Source: CAZDXV01 sp964648705 (GTDB taxonomy: Bacteria; Patescibacteriota; Minisyncoccia; Minisyncoccales; GWA2-38-27). From it: a DNA stretch of 21,196 nucleotides. The DNA lies in contig CAZYOI010000004.1 in the NCBI GenBank assembly GCA_964648705.1, positions 1 through 21,196 on the forward strand. The letters are read 5' to 3'. The position numbers were made by a program, and so were the translations under genes. This document shows positions 12,619 through 19,759 of this stretch, piece by piece. Under the pieces are notes generated by a model. It was not told where the DNA came from and searched no databases. It worked only from the letters and a program-made list of their open reading frames with translations. Position 1 is the first letter of the stretch. Each line of letters starts with the position of its first letter.

Positions 12619-13598
12619 TTTTGGTCTTAAATTGCGGAAGCCAGTCTATTAAATGGAAATTGTTTAAAGATAATTTGAAGGAGTTTAAAGAAGGGAAAGT
12701 TGCCGGTGTTAAGGATTATCAGAAAAGCTTGGAAAAAGAATTGAATAAAGCCAGTTCTTTTCAAAAAGATATCAAGATTATAGGGCACAGAGTGGTTCAC
12801 GGAGGAGACAAATTCAGAAAGCCTGTTGTTTCTTCTGAAAAAGTTTTAAGAGAATTAAAAGAGATTGAAGATTTAGCTCCTCTCCACAACCCTTTTAATA
12901 TCATGGGGGTTGAGGCAGCTTCCAAGGTTTTCCCCGAGGCCAAGCAGGTTTTGGTCTTTGATACAGAGATTTATCAGGACCTTCCTTTTAAAGCTCTAAG
13001 ATACGCTCTTCCCGGAAAAAGGTTCAAAAGATACGGCTTTCACGGCATCTCCCACGAATATGCCGCCAAAAAAGCTTCAGGCAGGAGCTTTAAAAAGCTT
13101 AATATTATTACCTGCCATTTAGGGGGAGGTTCAAGCGTAACCGCTTTTAAGAAGGGAAAGGCAGTGGATACCTCCATGGGCTTTACCCCTTTAGAGGGAG
13201 TTGTTATGATGACCAGGCCGGGAAGCATTGATCCTGGCATAGTTTTGAAGATGGTAGAAGAGAACTCTTTGAAGAAAGCAGAAAAAACCCTTAATTTTGA
13301 ATCGGGCATAAAGGGGCTGTGCGGGGAAGACAAGATGCTCAAAGTTTTAGAGAATGTTGAAAAAGGAGACAGGAGGGCTGAGAAAGCTTTAGATTTCTTT
13401 ATTTATTCTGTTCAGAAATACATAGGATCTTACTTTGCCGTACTGGGTTCCTGCGACCTTCTTGTTTTTACGGGAACTATAGGTTTTGGCTCCTTGAAGA
13501 TAAGGAAAATGATATCTGATCTTAATATTTTTAAAAAAACAAAAATCTCAGCCGTAGAGCCGGCAGAAGAGCTGGCTATAGCTGAAAAAATTATATGA
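12615..13598 (+). CDS. ackA: Acetate kinase, short and divergent
   Basis: A 327-residue ASKHA-fold kinase that should make ATP and acetate from acetyl-phosphate and ADP. The N-terminal loop LVLNCGSQSIKWKL (3-16), HRVVHGG (58-64, R59), D116 (VFDTEIY), YGFHGISHEY (140-149, H143), CHLGGGSS (167-174), DTSMGFTPLEG (185-195) and R201 fit the acetate kinase family. It is about 70 residues shorter than usual. The Asn of HLGNGAS is Gly171, and the GIGENS motif near the end is TIGFGS, so the Glu that helps bind magnesium is Phe291. R59, D116, H143 and R201 of the active site remain. It overlaps pduL at its start and the receiver gene at its end, both by ATGA. The partner enzyme makes the assignment strong, but full activity is not assured. 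Confidence 0.88.
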   Translation: MILVLNCGSQSIKWKLFKDNLKEFKEGKVAGVKDYQKSLEKELNKASSFQKDIKIIGHRVVHGGDKFRKPVVSSEKVLRELKEIEDLAPLHNPFNIMGVEAASKVFPEAKQVLVFDTEIYQDLPFKALRYALPGKRFKRYGFHGISHEYAAKKASGRSFKKLNIITCHLGGGSSVTAFKKGKAVDTSMGFTPLEGVVMMTRPGSIDPGIVLKMVEENSLKKAEKTLNFESGIKGLCGEDKMLKVLENVEKGDRRAEKALDFFIYSVQKYIGSYFAVLGSCDLLVFTGTIGFGSLKIRKMISDLNIFKKTKISAVEPAEELAIAEKII

Positions 13599-14134
13599 AA
13601 AAAATTCTTATAGCCATAGACAATGACTTTATCAGAGAGGCCTATGAGGAAGTTTTTCAAAAAGAGAAATTTAAGGTCTTTGCCACCAAAGACGGCAAAG
13701 AGGCCTTGAAAACAGCAGAAAAAGAAGACCCTGATGTTGTTTTGGCTGATGTTCTTTTGTCCAAGCTTGACGGCTTTGATCTTTTGAAGAAATTGAAAAA
13801 CATTCCTGTTATTCTCTTTGCCCAGATAGAAAGGACAGAAACCAGAAAGAAAGCTATGGAGCTTGGAGCAAGGGACTTTATAACGGCAGCAGGGGTTTCT
13901 CCTGTCGAGGTGATAAGAAAAGTCAAGATTGTTCTGGGAGAGCAGAAAACTTACAAAGTAAAGGTTGATAAGAAATCTCTTGATATCAGGGAGCTGGCAG
14001 AGGATTTGGGGTATGATCCCTCCTTAAAATGCCAAAAGTGCGGAGGAGGCCTTTCTCTCTATCTTATGAGGGACCTTTCTTCCGGTGAAAAGCATTTCAT
14101 AGTTTCTTTTGTCTGCCCTAAATGTAATAAATAA
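13595..14134 (+). CDS. Degenerate response-regulator receiver domain with C-terminal zinc ribbon
   Basis: A 179-residue protein. Residues 1-115 form a CheY-like receiver: acidic D9/D11 (IAIDNDF), the phospho-acceptor position D52 (VVLADVLLSKLDGFDLL) and GARDFITAAG (91-100). The conserved Thr of the fourth strand is Ala76 (VILFAQIE), and the conserved Lys after the fifth strand is Ala98, so phosphorylation or the usual switch may be lost. Residues 116-145 link to a likely zinc ribbon with C146/C149 (KCQKCGGG) and C174/C177 (FVCPKCNK). No DNA-binding helix-turn-helix or kinase partner is seen. It lies between ackA (ATGA overlap) and ppsA (4-base gap), so it may be a protein-binding regulator of this carbon unit; that is inference. 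Confidence 0.8.
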   Translation: MKKILIAIDNDFIREAYEEVFQKEKFKVFATKDGKEALKTAEKEDPDVVLADVLLSKLDGFDLLKKLKNIPVILFAQIERTETRKKAMELGARDFITAAGVSPVEVIRKVKIVLGEQKTYKVKVDKKSLDIRELAEDLGYDPSLKCQKCGGGLSLYLMRDLSSGEKHFIVSFVCPKCNK

Positions 14135-14138
14135 TTTT

Positions 14139-16514
14139 ATGTCTCAAGATATTCTTTGGCTCAGAGAAATTAGTTTTAAAGATGTTCCTGAAGTAGGCGG
14201 CAAAAACGCCTCTTTGGGAGAAATGTACAAAGTCCTCTCCAAAAAGGGAGTTAATATCCCGGACGGCTTTGCCTTGACTACTTCCGCCTACTGGAAGTTT
14301 CTAAAAGAAAACGGTTTGGATAAAAAGCTTTCAGGCCTTTTTAAAAAGTATGATCCTAAAAGCATAAAGAGCTTGAAGAAAACAGGAAAAAAGGCCAGAA
14401 GGCTGGTTTTAAGGTCCAGATTCCCCGAAGATCTGGAGAAGGAGATTTTAAAGGCCTCCAAAAAGCTCAACAGAAAGTACGGCAAGGATATCAGCGTCGC
14501 TGTCAGGTCCTCGGGCGTTGTTGAGGATATGCCGGATGCTTCTTTTGCCGGCCAGTTTGAAACCTTTTTGAACATAAAAGGGGAGAAAGAGCTTTTGGAT
14601 GCTGTTAAAAAATGCCTGGCTTCCACTTTTAATGACAGAGTAATCTCTTACAGGGAGGAAAAGAAAATAGACCATTTAAATTTTGCTCTTTCTGTAGGAG
14701 TTTTGAAGATGGTCAGGTCGGATCTTGCTTCATCCGGGGTAATTTTTACTCTGGATACAGAGACGGGCTTTTCTGATGTTGTTCTAATAAACTCTATCTG
14801 GGGGATAGGGGAGATGATAGTCAAAGGAAAGATAACTCCTGACGAGTTCTATGTCTTCAAACCCACCCTTAAAAAGAAATTCAAGCCGATTATAGTCAAG
14901 AATCTGGGCAGGAAGACGAGAAAGTACCAATACGGCAGAAAGAACGGCTTGAAGGAGATTCCCGTTAAAAAATCTAAACAGCTTCAGTTTTCTCTAACGG
15001 ATAAAGAGATTATGACCTTAGCCCAATGGGCTGTACTGATAGAAAAGCACTACTCTAAAAAAGCGGGCAAGTGGATGCCCCAGGATATCGAATGGGCCAA
15101 AGACGGGGAGACGGGAGAACTGTTTGTCGTCCAGTCAAGGCCGGAAACAGTTCATGCCTCCAAAAAAGAGAAGGTTTATAGAGAGTATATTATAGAAGCC
15201 GAAAAGAAGCCTCTTTTAAAGGGAATTGCCGTGGGAGACAAAATAGGAAAGGGCAAAGTCAAAATTATCAAAGATGTCTCCAAAATAGGAAAGTTTAAAG
15301 AAGGAGAGGTTCTGGTCACTAAAATGACAGATCCTGACTGGCTTCCCGTAATGAGGATGGCTTCGGCTATTGTTACGGACGAAGGGGGAAAAACATGTCA
15401 TGCATCGATCGTGGCCAGGGAGCTCGGCATTCCGGCCATTGTGGGAACGGAGAAAGCAAGCAGGGTTTTGAAAACAGGGAATACTGTTACAATTGACTGC
15501 ACCCAAGGCAGGCAGGGAAGGATCTTTGAGGGAGAAGTTCCCTTTAAAGTAAAAGAGTATGATTTAAAGAGGATTCCCAAGCTGAAGACCAAGATAATGA
15601 TGAACATCGGAGCTCCGGAAGCGGCTTTCAAGTCCGCCTCTCTGCCCGCAGAGGGCATAGGTCTGGCCAGGGAGGAGTTTATTATAGCAGAGAAGATAAA
15701 AGTTCATCCTTTAGCTCTTTTGAATTTCGGCAGGCTGAAAGACAGAAAGCTCAAAGATAAAATAGAGAAGATTACAGTAGAGCACAAAGACAAGAAAGAG
15801 TTTTTTGTAAAAGAATTGGCAGAAGGCATAGCCCAGATAGCTTCTGCCGTCTATCCCAAGGAGACCATAGTCCGTTTTTCCGACTTTAAGACCAACGAGT
15901 ACAGGAATCTTGTCGGAGGCTATCTTTACGAAGACGAGGAGGCAAATCCGATGATGGGATTCAGAGGAGCTTCCCGTTATGTCAGCGAAGAGTTTAAGCC
16001 TGCTTTTGAAATGGAGTGCGAGGCGATAAAAAGAGTGAGAGAGGTTTTCGGGCTGAAGAATGTCAATGTAATGATACCTTTCTGCAGGACAGTCAAAGAG
16101 GGAAAGGACGTTTTAAAGGTTATGAAAAAGAAAGGATTAAAGAGAGGAAAGAATCTTAATATCTATGTTATGTGCGAGATTCCCTCTAATGTTATTCTGG
16201 CAGACCAGTTTCTGAAGGTATTTGACGGGATGAGCATAGGATCTAACGACTTAACCCAGCTTTCTCTGGGTCTGGACAGGGACAACGGAAGAATAGCTTA
16301 CATTGGAGATGAGACAGATCCTACTGTTAAAAAAATGATTAGCAAGACAATATCTCTTTGCAATTCTAAAGGGAAATACTGCGGCATCTGCGGAGACGCC
16401 CCTTCTTCTTTGCCTTCTTTTGCCAGATTTTTGATGAAAGAGGGCATTCCCTCTATGTCTTTGTCTCCCGACGCTGTTATGAAAACCATTCTCATTCTTT
16501 CTAAAAAGAAATAA
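14139..16514 (+). CDS. ppsA: Phosphoenolpyruvate synthase (pyruvate, water dikinase)
   Basis: A 791-residue enzyme of normal length that interconverts pyruvate + ATP and PEP + AMP + Pi. The N-terminal ATP-grasp domain shows VGGKNASLGEM (19-29), VAVRSSGVVEDMPDASFAGQ and MPQDIEWA. The phosphohistidine domain has the swivelling His421 in DEGGKTCHASIVARELGIPA, the same number as in E. coli PpsA. The C-terminal PEP/pyruvate barrel has GIGLAREEF, NPMMGFRGASRY, CEIPSNV, SIGSNDLTQLSLGLDRD and the cysteine of YCGICGDAPSS. Start ATG 14139 is four bases after the receiver stop; a longer frame at 14109 overlaps that gene. No pyruvate kinase is seen in the window, so it could run in either direction: gluconeogenic, or as a pyruvate kinase substitute. 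The direction is inference. Confidence 0.95.
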   Translation: MSQDILWLREISFKDVPEVGGKNASLGEMYKVLSKKGVNIPDGFALTTSAYWKFLKENGLDKKLSGLFKKYDPKSIKSLKKTGKKARRLVLRSRFPEDLEKEILKASKKLNRKYGKDISVAVRSSGVVEDMPDASFAGQFETFLNIKGEKELLDAVKKCLASTFNDRVISYREEKKIDHLNFALSVGVLKMVRSDLASSGVIFTLDTETGFSDVVLINSIWGIGEMIVKGKITPDEFYVFKPTLKKKFKPIIVKNLGRKTRKYQYGRKNGLKEIPVKKSKQLQFSLTDKEIMTLAQWAVLIEKHYSKKAGKWMPQDIEWAKDGETGELFVVQSRPETVHASKKEKVYREYIIEAEKKPLLKGIAVGDKIGKGKVKIIKDVSKIGKFKEGEVLVTKMTDPDWLPVMRMASAIVTDEGGKTCHASIVARELGIPAIVGTEKASRVLKTGNTVTIDCTQGRQGRIFEGEVPFKVKEYDLKRIPKLKTKIMMNIGAPEAAFKSASLPAEGIGLAREEFIIAEKIKVHPLALLNFGRLKDRKLKDKIEKITVEHKDKKEFFVKELAEGIAQIASAVYPKETIVRFSDFKTNEYRNLVGGYLYEDEEANPMMGFRGASRYVSEEFKPAFEMECEAIKRVREVFGLKNVNVMIPFCRTVKEGKDVLKVMKKKGLKRGKNLNIYVMCEIPSNVILADQFLKVFDGMSIGSNDLTQLSLGLDRDNGRIAYIGDETDPTVKKMISKTISLCNSKGKYCGICGDAPSSLPSFARFLMKEGIPSMSLSPDAVMKTILILSKKK

Positions 16515-16516
16515 TT

Positions 16517-17470
16517 ATGTACGATGTAATAACATTCGGTTCTGCTAGCCGGGACATATTTTTAGAACCCGGAGAGTATAAGGTTAAAAAAGACAAGTCC
16601 TTTATTACGGGAAAAGGAGTTTGTTTTAATTTAGGTTCTAAGGTAAGCGTAGAAGGAGTTAATTTCTCTTCTGGCGGAGGAGGAACCAATTCTGCCGCCA
16701 CCTTTTCGTCCCGAGGTTTTAAGGCCTGTTTCTGCGGCTCTCTGGGAGACGACATTTCGGGAAAGGAAGTGATTAAGGAGTTGAATAATTTTGGCATAGA
16801 GACAAAAGTTTCTCTTAAAAAAGAACCGACAAACTTTTCAGTTGTCTTAAATCTGCCCGAAGAAAGGACAATTTTGGTTTACAGAGGGGCTTCAGAGCGC
16901 CTCTCCAAAAAGGATATTCCTTGGAAGGAAATAAAAGCTAAATGGCTTTATCTGGCTCCTCTTTCCGGAAATCTTTCTAGGATGACAAGAGAGATAGTGG
17001 ATTTTGCTTTTGAAAGAGGGGTTAAAATAGCTTTAAACCCCGGAAACTCCCAGATAGCCGATGGCATAGAGAAGGTTTTAAAGAAAGTGGATGTTCTTCT
17101 TTTGAACCAGGAAGAGGCCTCTCTTTTGACGGGGATCGGGTATAAAAAGGAGAAAGAAATCTTTAGAAAAATAGATGATCTCTGCCCCGGCATCGCTATA
17201 ATGACAAAAGGAGACAAGGGCTCTCTGGTTTCAGACGGCAGGAATCTTTTTTCTGCCGGCGTTGTTCCAGTAAAGGTTAAAGACAGGACGGGAGCCGGCG
17301 ATTCTTTCGGAGCCGGCTTTGTTTCCGGTTTTATTGAATCAGGGGATATAGAGTACAGCATTCAGCTGGCTACAGCCAATGCCGCTTCCTGTTTAGGAGA
17401 AGTAGGAGCTAAAAAGGGCTTGTTGAAAAAAGGAGATCATTTTAAAAAGATAAAAGTTAAAAGAATATGA
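16517..17470 (+). CDS. PfkB-family sugar kinase
   Basis: A 317-residue ribokinase-fold kinase. The first PfkB signature is SSGGGGTNSAATFSSRG (51-67), and the second is DRTGAGDSFGAGFVSG (256-271) with catalytic base D262. LNQEEASLLTG (196-206) and MTKGDKGSLV (229-238) are also typical. Members phosphorylate ribose, fructose, fructose-1- or -6-phosphate, adenosine and others, and the substrate cannot be read from motifs alone. It directly precedes a class II fructose-bisphosphate aldolase with an ATGA overlap and follows ppsA by 2 bases. A role in making fructose-1,6-bisphosphate from fructose-6-phosphate is therefore attractive, all the more as no PfkA is seen in the window. That is inference from context. 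Confidence 0.9.
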   Translation: MYDVITFGSASRDIFLEPGEYKVKKDKSFITGKGVCFNLGSKVSVEGVNFSSGGGGTNSAATFSSRGFKACFCGSLGDDISGKEVIKELNNFGIETKVSLKKEPTNFSVVLNLPEERTILVYRGASERLSKKDIPWKEIKAKWLYLAPLSGNLSRMTREIVDFAFERGVKIALNPGNSQIADGIEKVLKKVDVLLLNQEEASLLTGIGYKKEKEIFRKIDDLCPGIAIMTKGDKGSLVSDGRNLFSAGVVPVKVKDRTGAGDSFGAGFVSGFIESGDIEYSIQLATANAASCLGEVGAKKGLLKKGDHFKKIKVKRI

Positions 17471-18312
17471 ACTTAAAGGACTATTTTAAAAAAGCGCAGA
17501 AAGGGAAGTGGGCTTTGGGCCAGTTTAACTTTTCTACTCTGGAGCAGCTTAGAGGAATCCTTAAAGCAGGGAAGTCTTTGAACAGCCCCCTTATTCTGGG
17601 GACCTCTGAAGGAGAAAGCAGGTTTCTGGGTTTGGCGGAGATTGTTGCTTTATCTGCTATCAAGAGCAATGCTTACGGTATTCCCTTCTTTTTGAATTTA
17701 GACCACGGAAAGGATCTGGATTGGATTAAAAGAGCTGTGGATCTGGGATACCACTGCGTTCATTTTGACGGGTCAGGCCTTTCTTTTGAAAAAAACATTG
17801 AGAAGACAAAAGAAGTCGTTTCTTACGCTCACAAGAAAGGTGTTTTGGCAGAGGGAGAACTGGGAAAGATAACAGGGTCTTCTGTTGTTTCTAAAGGGAA
17901 AGCTGTAATAAAAGAGAAAGATCTTACTTCTCCAAAGCAAGTAGAAGAGTTTGTTGAAAGGACGGGAGTGGACAGCCTGGCTGTGGCTATAGGCAACATA
18001 CACGGGGTTTTTGAAAAGATGCCCGAGCTTAATATTGATCTTTTAAAGAAGATAAGGGAAAAGACAGATGTTTTCCTGGTTCTTCACGGAGCTTCCGGTC
18101 TTTCTTCTTCTGATGTCAGGAAAGCTGTAAAAGAAGGTATGGTTAAAGTAAACAACAATACAGAACTAAGAGTTGCATGGAAAGAATCCTTAAAGGGGTC
18201 TTTGAGGAGCGGCGAAGCTAAGCCCTACAATATTCTTCCTTCTGTAGAGGAAGCTGTTCAAAAAAAGGTCGAAGAAAAGATAAAATTGCTTGATAGCAAA
18301 GGGAAAATATAG
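17467..18312 (+). CDS. fba: Class II fructose-bisphosphate aldolase
   Basis: A 281-residue zinc-dependent aldolase of the FbaA/GatY family that joins or splits fructose-1,6-bisphosphate and two triose phosphates. The catalytic Asp and first zinc His are in LNLDHGKDL (76-84, D79/H80). FDGSGL (100-105), AEGELGKITG (128-137), the second zinc His in IGNIHGVF (175-182, H179) and the third in VLHGASGLSS (205-214, H207) follow in order. KVNNNTELR (227-235) matches the phosphate-binding end of the barrel. A tagatose- or ketose-bisphosphate aldolase is possible, but the neighbours (PfkB kinase, PEP synthase, GAPDH) favour glycolysis/gluconeogenesis. The start overlaps the kinase stop by ATGA, and no Shine-Dalgarno sequence is visible. 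The last codons hold the -35 box of the next gene's promoter. Confidence 0.92.
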   Translation: MNLKDYFKKAQKGKWALGQFNFSTLEQLRGILKAGKSLNSPLILGTSEGESRFLGLAEIVALSAIKSNAYGIPFFLNLDHGKDLDWIKRAVDLGYHCVHFDGSGLSFEKNIEKTKEVVSYAHKKGVLAEGELGKITGSSVVSKGKAVIKEKDLTSPKQVEEFVERTGVDSLAVAIGNIHGVFEKMPELNIDLLKKIREKTDVFLVLHGASGLSSSDVRKAVKEGMVKVNNNTELRVAWKESLKGSLRSGEAKPYNILPSVEEAVQKKVEEKIKLLDSKGKI

Positions 18313-18318
18313 TATAAT
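18290..18318 (+). promoter_or_regulatory. Near-consensus promoter inside the end of fba
   Basis: TTGATA (18290-18295, 5/6) and TATAAT (18313-18318, 6/6) with 17-base spacing. The -35 box is within the fba coding region and the -10 box begins right after the fba stop. The predicted start, 18325, is the A of the next ATG, so the transcript would be leaderless. Confidence 0.75.
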
Positions 18319-18324
18319 CTCAAT

Positions 18325-18780
18325 ATGGACAAAAGGCCACTCTTTACAATATTCTTAATTTTAGCTATAGTCGTTCTTGTATTGATAGTTCTGGGAGGAG
18401 TTCTGGATTTAAGCGGCAAGAGAGGAAAGGCGAGCATAGCAGAGGTGATTACAGAGAAGAAAGAATACAGGTCGGGCGATTCTTTGGAGGTTAAGATAAA
18501 GAATGTTTCGGACCGGGAAATCTGCTTTTCCACCTGCTATCCCTATTATATTGAAGCAGAGAAGGAGGGGTGGAAGAGCTACAAGTATCTTCCCTGCAAG
18601 GGAGAGGATATGGTTGACAGTTGCGTAGGCCCCAAAGAAAAGAAGGCCTTTCAGCTCTCTCTGCCAGAGCTCGAAGGAGGCCCTCACCGGCTGGCTGTTC
18701 CGGTTTGCGTGGAATGTCAGAAAGGAGAGCGTTTTCAGGATGAGCATTGGTTTTACTCCAACCAGTTTGAGATAAAATAG
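18325..18780 (+). CDS. Membrane-anchored, cysteine-rich protein of unknown function
   Basis: A 151-residue protein I cannot name. Residues 6-26 are a strong hydrophobic segment after a basic start (MDKRPLFTIF), which suggests a signal anchor with the rest outside the cell. The remainder looks like one beta-sandwich domain: EYRSGDSLEVKIKNVSD (47-63) is the kind of strand pattern seen in Ig-like or BsuPI-like domains. There are six cysteines at 67, 71, 91, 100, 128 and 131, an even number that would suit disulfide bonds in an exported domain or metal binding. It has its own near-consensus promoter and starts 12 bases after fba, so it is probably not part of the carbon operon. A membrane-bound thioredoxin-fold protein encoded elsewhere in the window could act on such disulfides, but nothing links them directly. 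Confidence 0.7.
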   Translation: MDKRPLFTIFLILAIVVLVLIVLGGVLDLSGKRGKASIAEVITEKKEYRSGDSLEVKIKNVSDREICFSTCYPYYIEAEKEGWKSYKYLPCKGEDMVDSCVGPKEKKAFQLSLPELEGGPHRLAVPVCVECQKGERFQDEHWFYSNQFEIK

Positions 18781-18807
18781 TTAAATCTAGCCGTTTAATT
18801 ATTCAGT

Positions 18808-18836
18808 TTGAATGATTTTCGGGTTTTAGTTAAAAT
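18808..18836 (+). promoter_or_regulatory. Putative promoter before the ferredoxin gene
   Basis: TTGAAT (18808-18813) and TAAAAT (18831-18836) with 17-base spacing, 4/6 and 5/6 of consensus. The -10 box ends only three bases before the ATG at 18840, closer than a normal start site allows, so either the start lies nearer than usual to the box or this is not the true promoter. Confidence 0.4.
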
Positions 18837-18839
18837 ATT

Positions 18840-19052
18840 ATGAAAATAATTCAAGAAAGAGATAAATGTATCGGTTGCGGCTCCTGCGCCGTTATCTGTC
18901 CAAAGTTCTGGGAAATGGATAAAGACGGGAAAGCAACCCTTAAAGGTTCTGAGCAGGCAGGCAGCAATTATGAACTGGAGGTTGAAGAGCTTTCTTGCAA
19001 CGAAGATGCCGAGGCCTCCTGTCCCGTCGGTATAATTCATATAGAGAAATAA
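18840..19052 (+). CDS. Single-cluster [4Fe-4S] ferredoxin
   Basis: A 70-residue ferredoxin. Cluster ligands are C10, C13 and C16 in KCIGCGSCAVICPKFWEM, and C61 in ASCPVGIIHIE. Two further cysteines, C20 and C53, sit where Thermotoga- and Desulfovibrio-type ferredoxins carry a structural disulfide, so this is the one-cluster form rather than a two-cluster one. It would be a low-potential electron carrier in the cytoplasm; the window shows no obvious ferredoxin-dependent oxidoreductase, so the partner is unknown. It is followed two bases later by the L25 gene. The only Met is the first residue, and the length fits the family. Confidence 0.93.
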   Translation: MKIIQERDKCIGCGSCAVICPKFWEMDKDGKATLKGSEQAGSNYELEVEELSCNEDAEASCPVGIIHIEK

Positions 19053-19054
19053 CA

Positions 19055-19759
19055 ATGCTTTCCTTAAAGGCCAAAGAAAGAAAAAAAACAGGAAAGAAAG
19101 CGGAAGAATTGAGAAAAGAAGGGCTTTTGCCCGGGATTTTGTACGGTCCTGAGATAGAAAACAAAATGATTGAAACAGATCTTTCCGGTTTTAAAAAGAT
19201 CCTTAAAGAAGCAGGGGAGAGCTCCTTGATTTCTTTGGAATTAGAGAAAGACAAGTTCTCTGTTTTAATTCACGAAGTAAAGCTTGATTCTTTAAGTTCC
19301 GAGCCTGTTCATGTTGACTTTTATCAGCCCATTCTTACAGAAGAGACCGAGGCTACCGTTCCTTTGGTTTTTGAGGGAGAGCCCCTTGCTGTGAAGGAAC
19401 TTGGCGGAACCTTGGTTAGAGAAATCCAGGAGGTGGCGGTCAGAGCCCTTCCGGAGAAGCTACCCCATGAAATAAAGGTGAATGTGGAAAAATTAAAAAC
19501 CTTTGAAGACGAGATTTTAATAAAAGACCTGGAGCTGCCGGAGGGAGTTAAAATAGAAAGGGAAAAAGATGAAATAGTAGCTTTGGTTCTTCCTCCCGAA
19601 AAGGTTGAAGAAGAGCTTGAAAAGCCTATTGAAGAGAAAGTGGAAGAAGTTGAAGAGGCAGAAGAAAAAGAAGAAGAGGAAGCGCCGATAGAAGAAGAAA
19701 AGAAGGAAGAAGCTTCTCAAGAGAAAGCTCCAGAAAAAGAGGAGCAGGCAGCCCAATGA
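19055..19759 (+). CDS. rplY: Ribosomal protein bL25, CTC/TL5 long form with acidic tail
   Basis: A 234-residue long form of bL25, which binds 5S rRNA in the large subunit. Residues 1-95 are the L25 domain (AKERKKTGKKAEELRKEG, then LPGILYG and EPVHVDFYQP). Residues 96-185 are the second beta domain of TL5/CTC proteins (ATVPLVFEGEP, GGTLVREIQEVAVRALPEKLP, DLELPEGVKI). Residues 186-234 form a low-complexity tail of Glu, Lys and Ala. Start ATG 19055 lies two bases after the ferredoxin stop; a longer frame from 18995 overlaps the ferredoxin and is rejected. Its TGA overlaps the next ATG at 19756. Pairing with ferredoxin and a cell-wall enzyme gives no functional hint. Confidence 0.93.
   Translation: MLSLKAKERKKTGKKAEELRKEGLLPGILYGPEIENKMIETDLSGFKKILKEAGESSLISLELEKDKFSVLIHEVKLDSLSSEPVHVDFYQPILTEETEATVPLVFEGEPLAVKELGGTLVREIQEVAVRALPEKLPHEIKVNVEKLKTFEDEILIKDLELPEGVKIEREKDEIVALVLPPEKVEEELEKPIEEKVEEVEEAEEKEEEEAPIEEEKKEEASQEKAPEKEEQAAQ

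Noticed and set aside
19517..19756. A minus-strand Phe/Leu-rich frame opposite the bL25 tail
   Set aside because: It is the antisense of a Glu/Lys low-complexity tail and only looks like a membrane protein for that reason.
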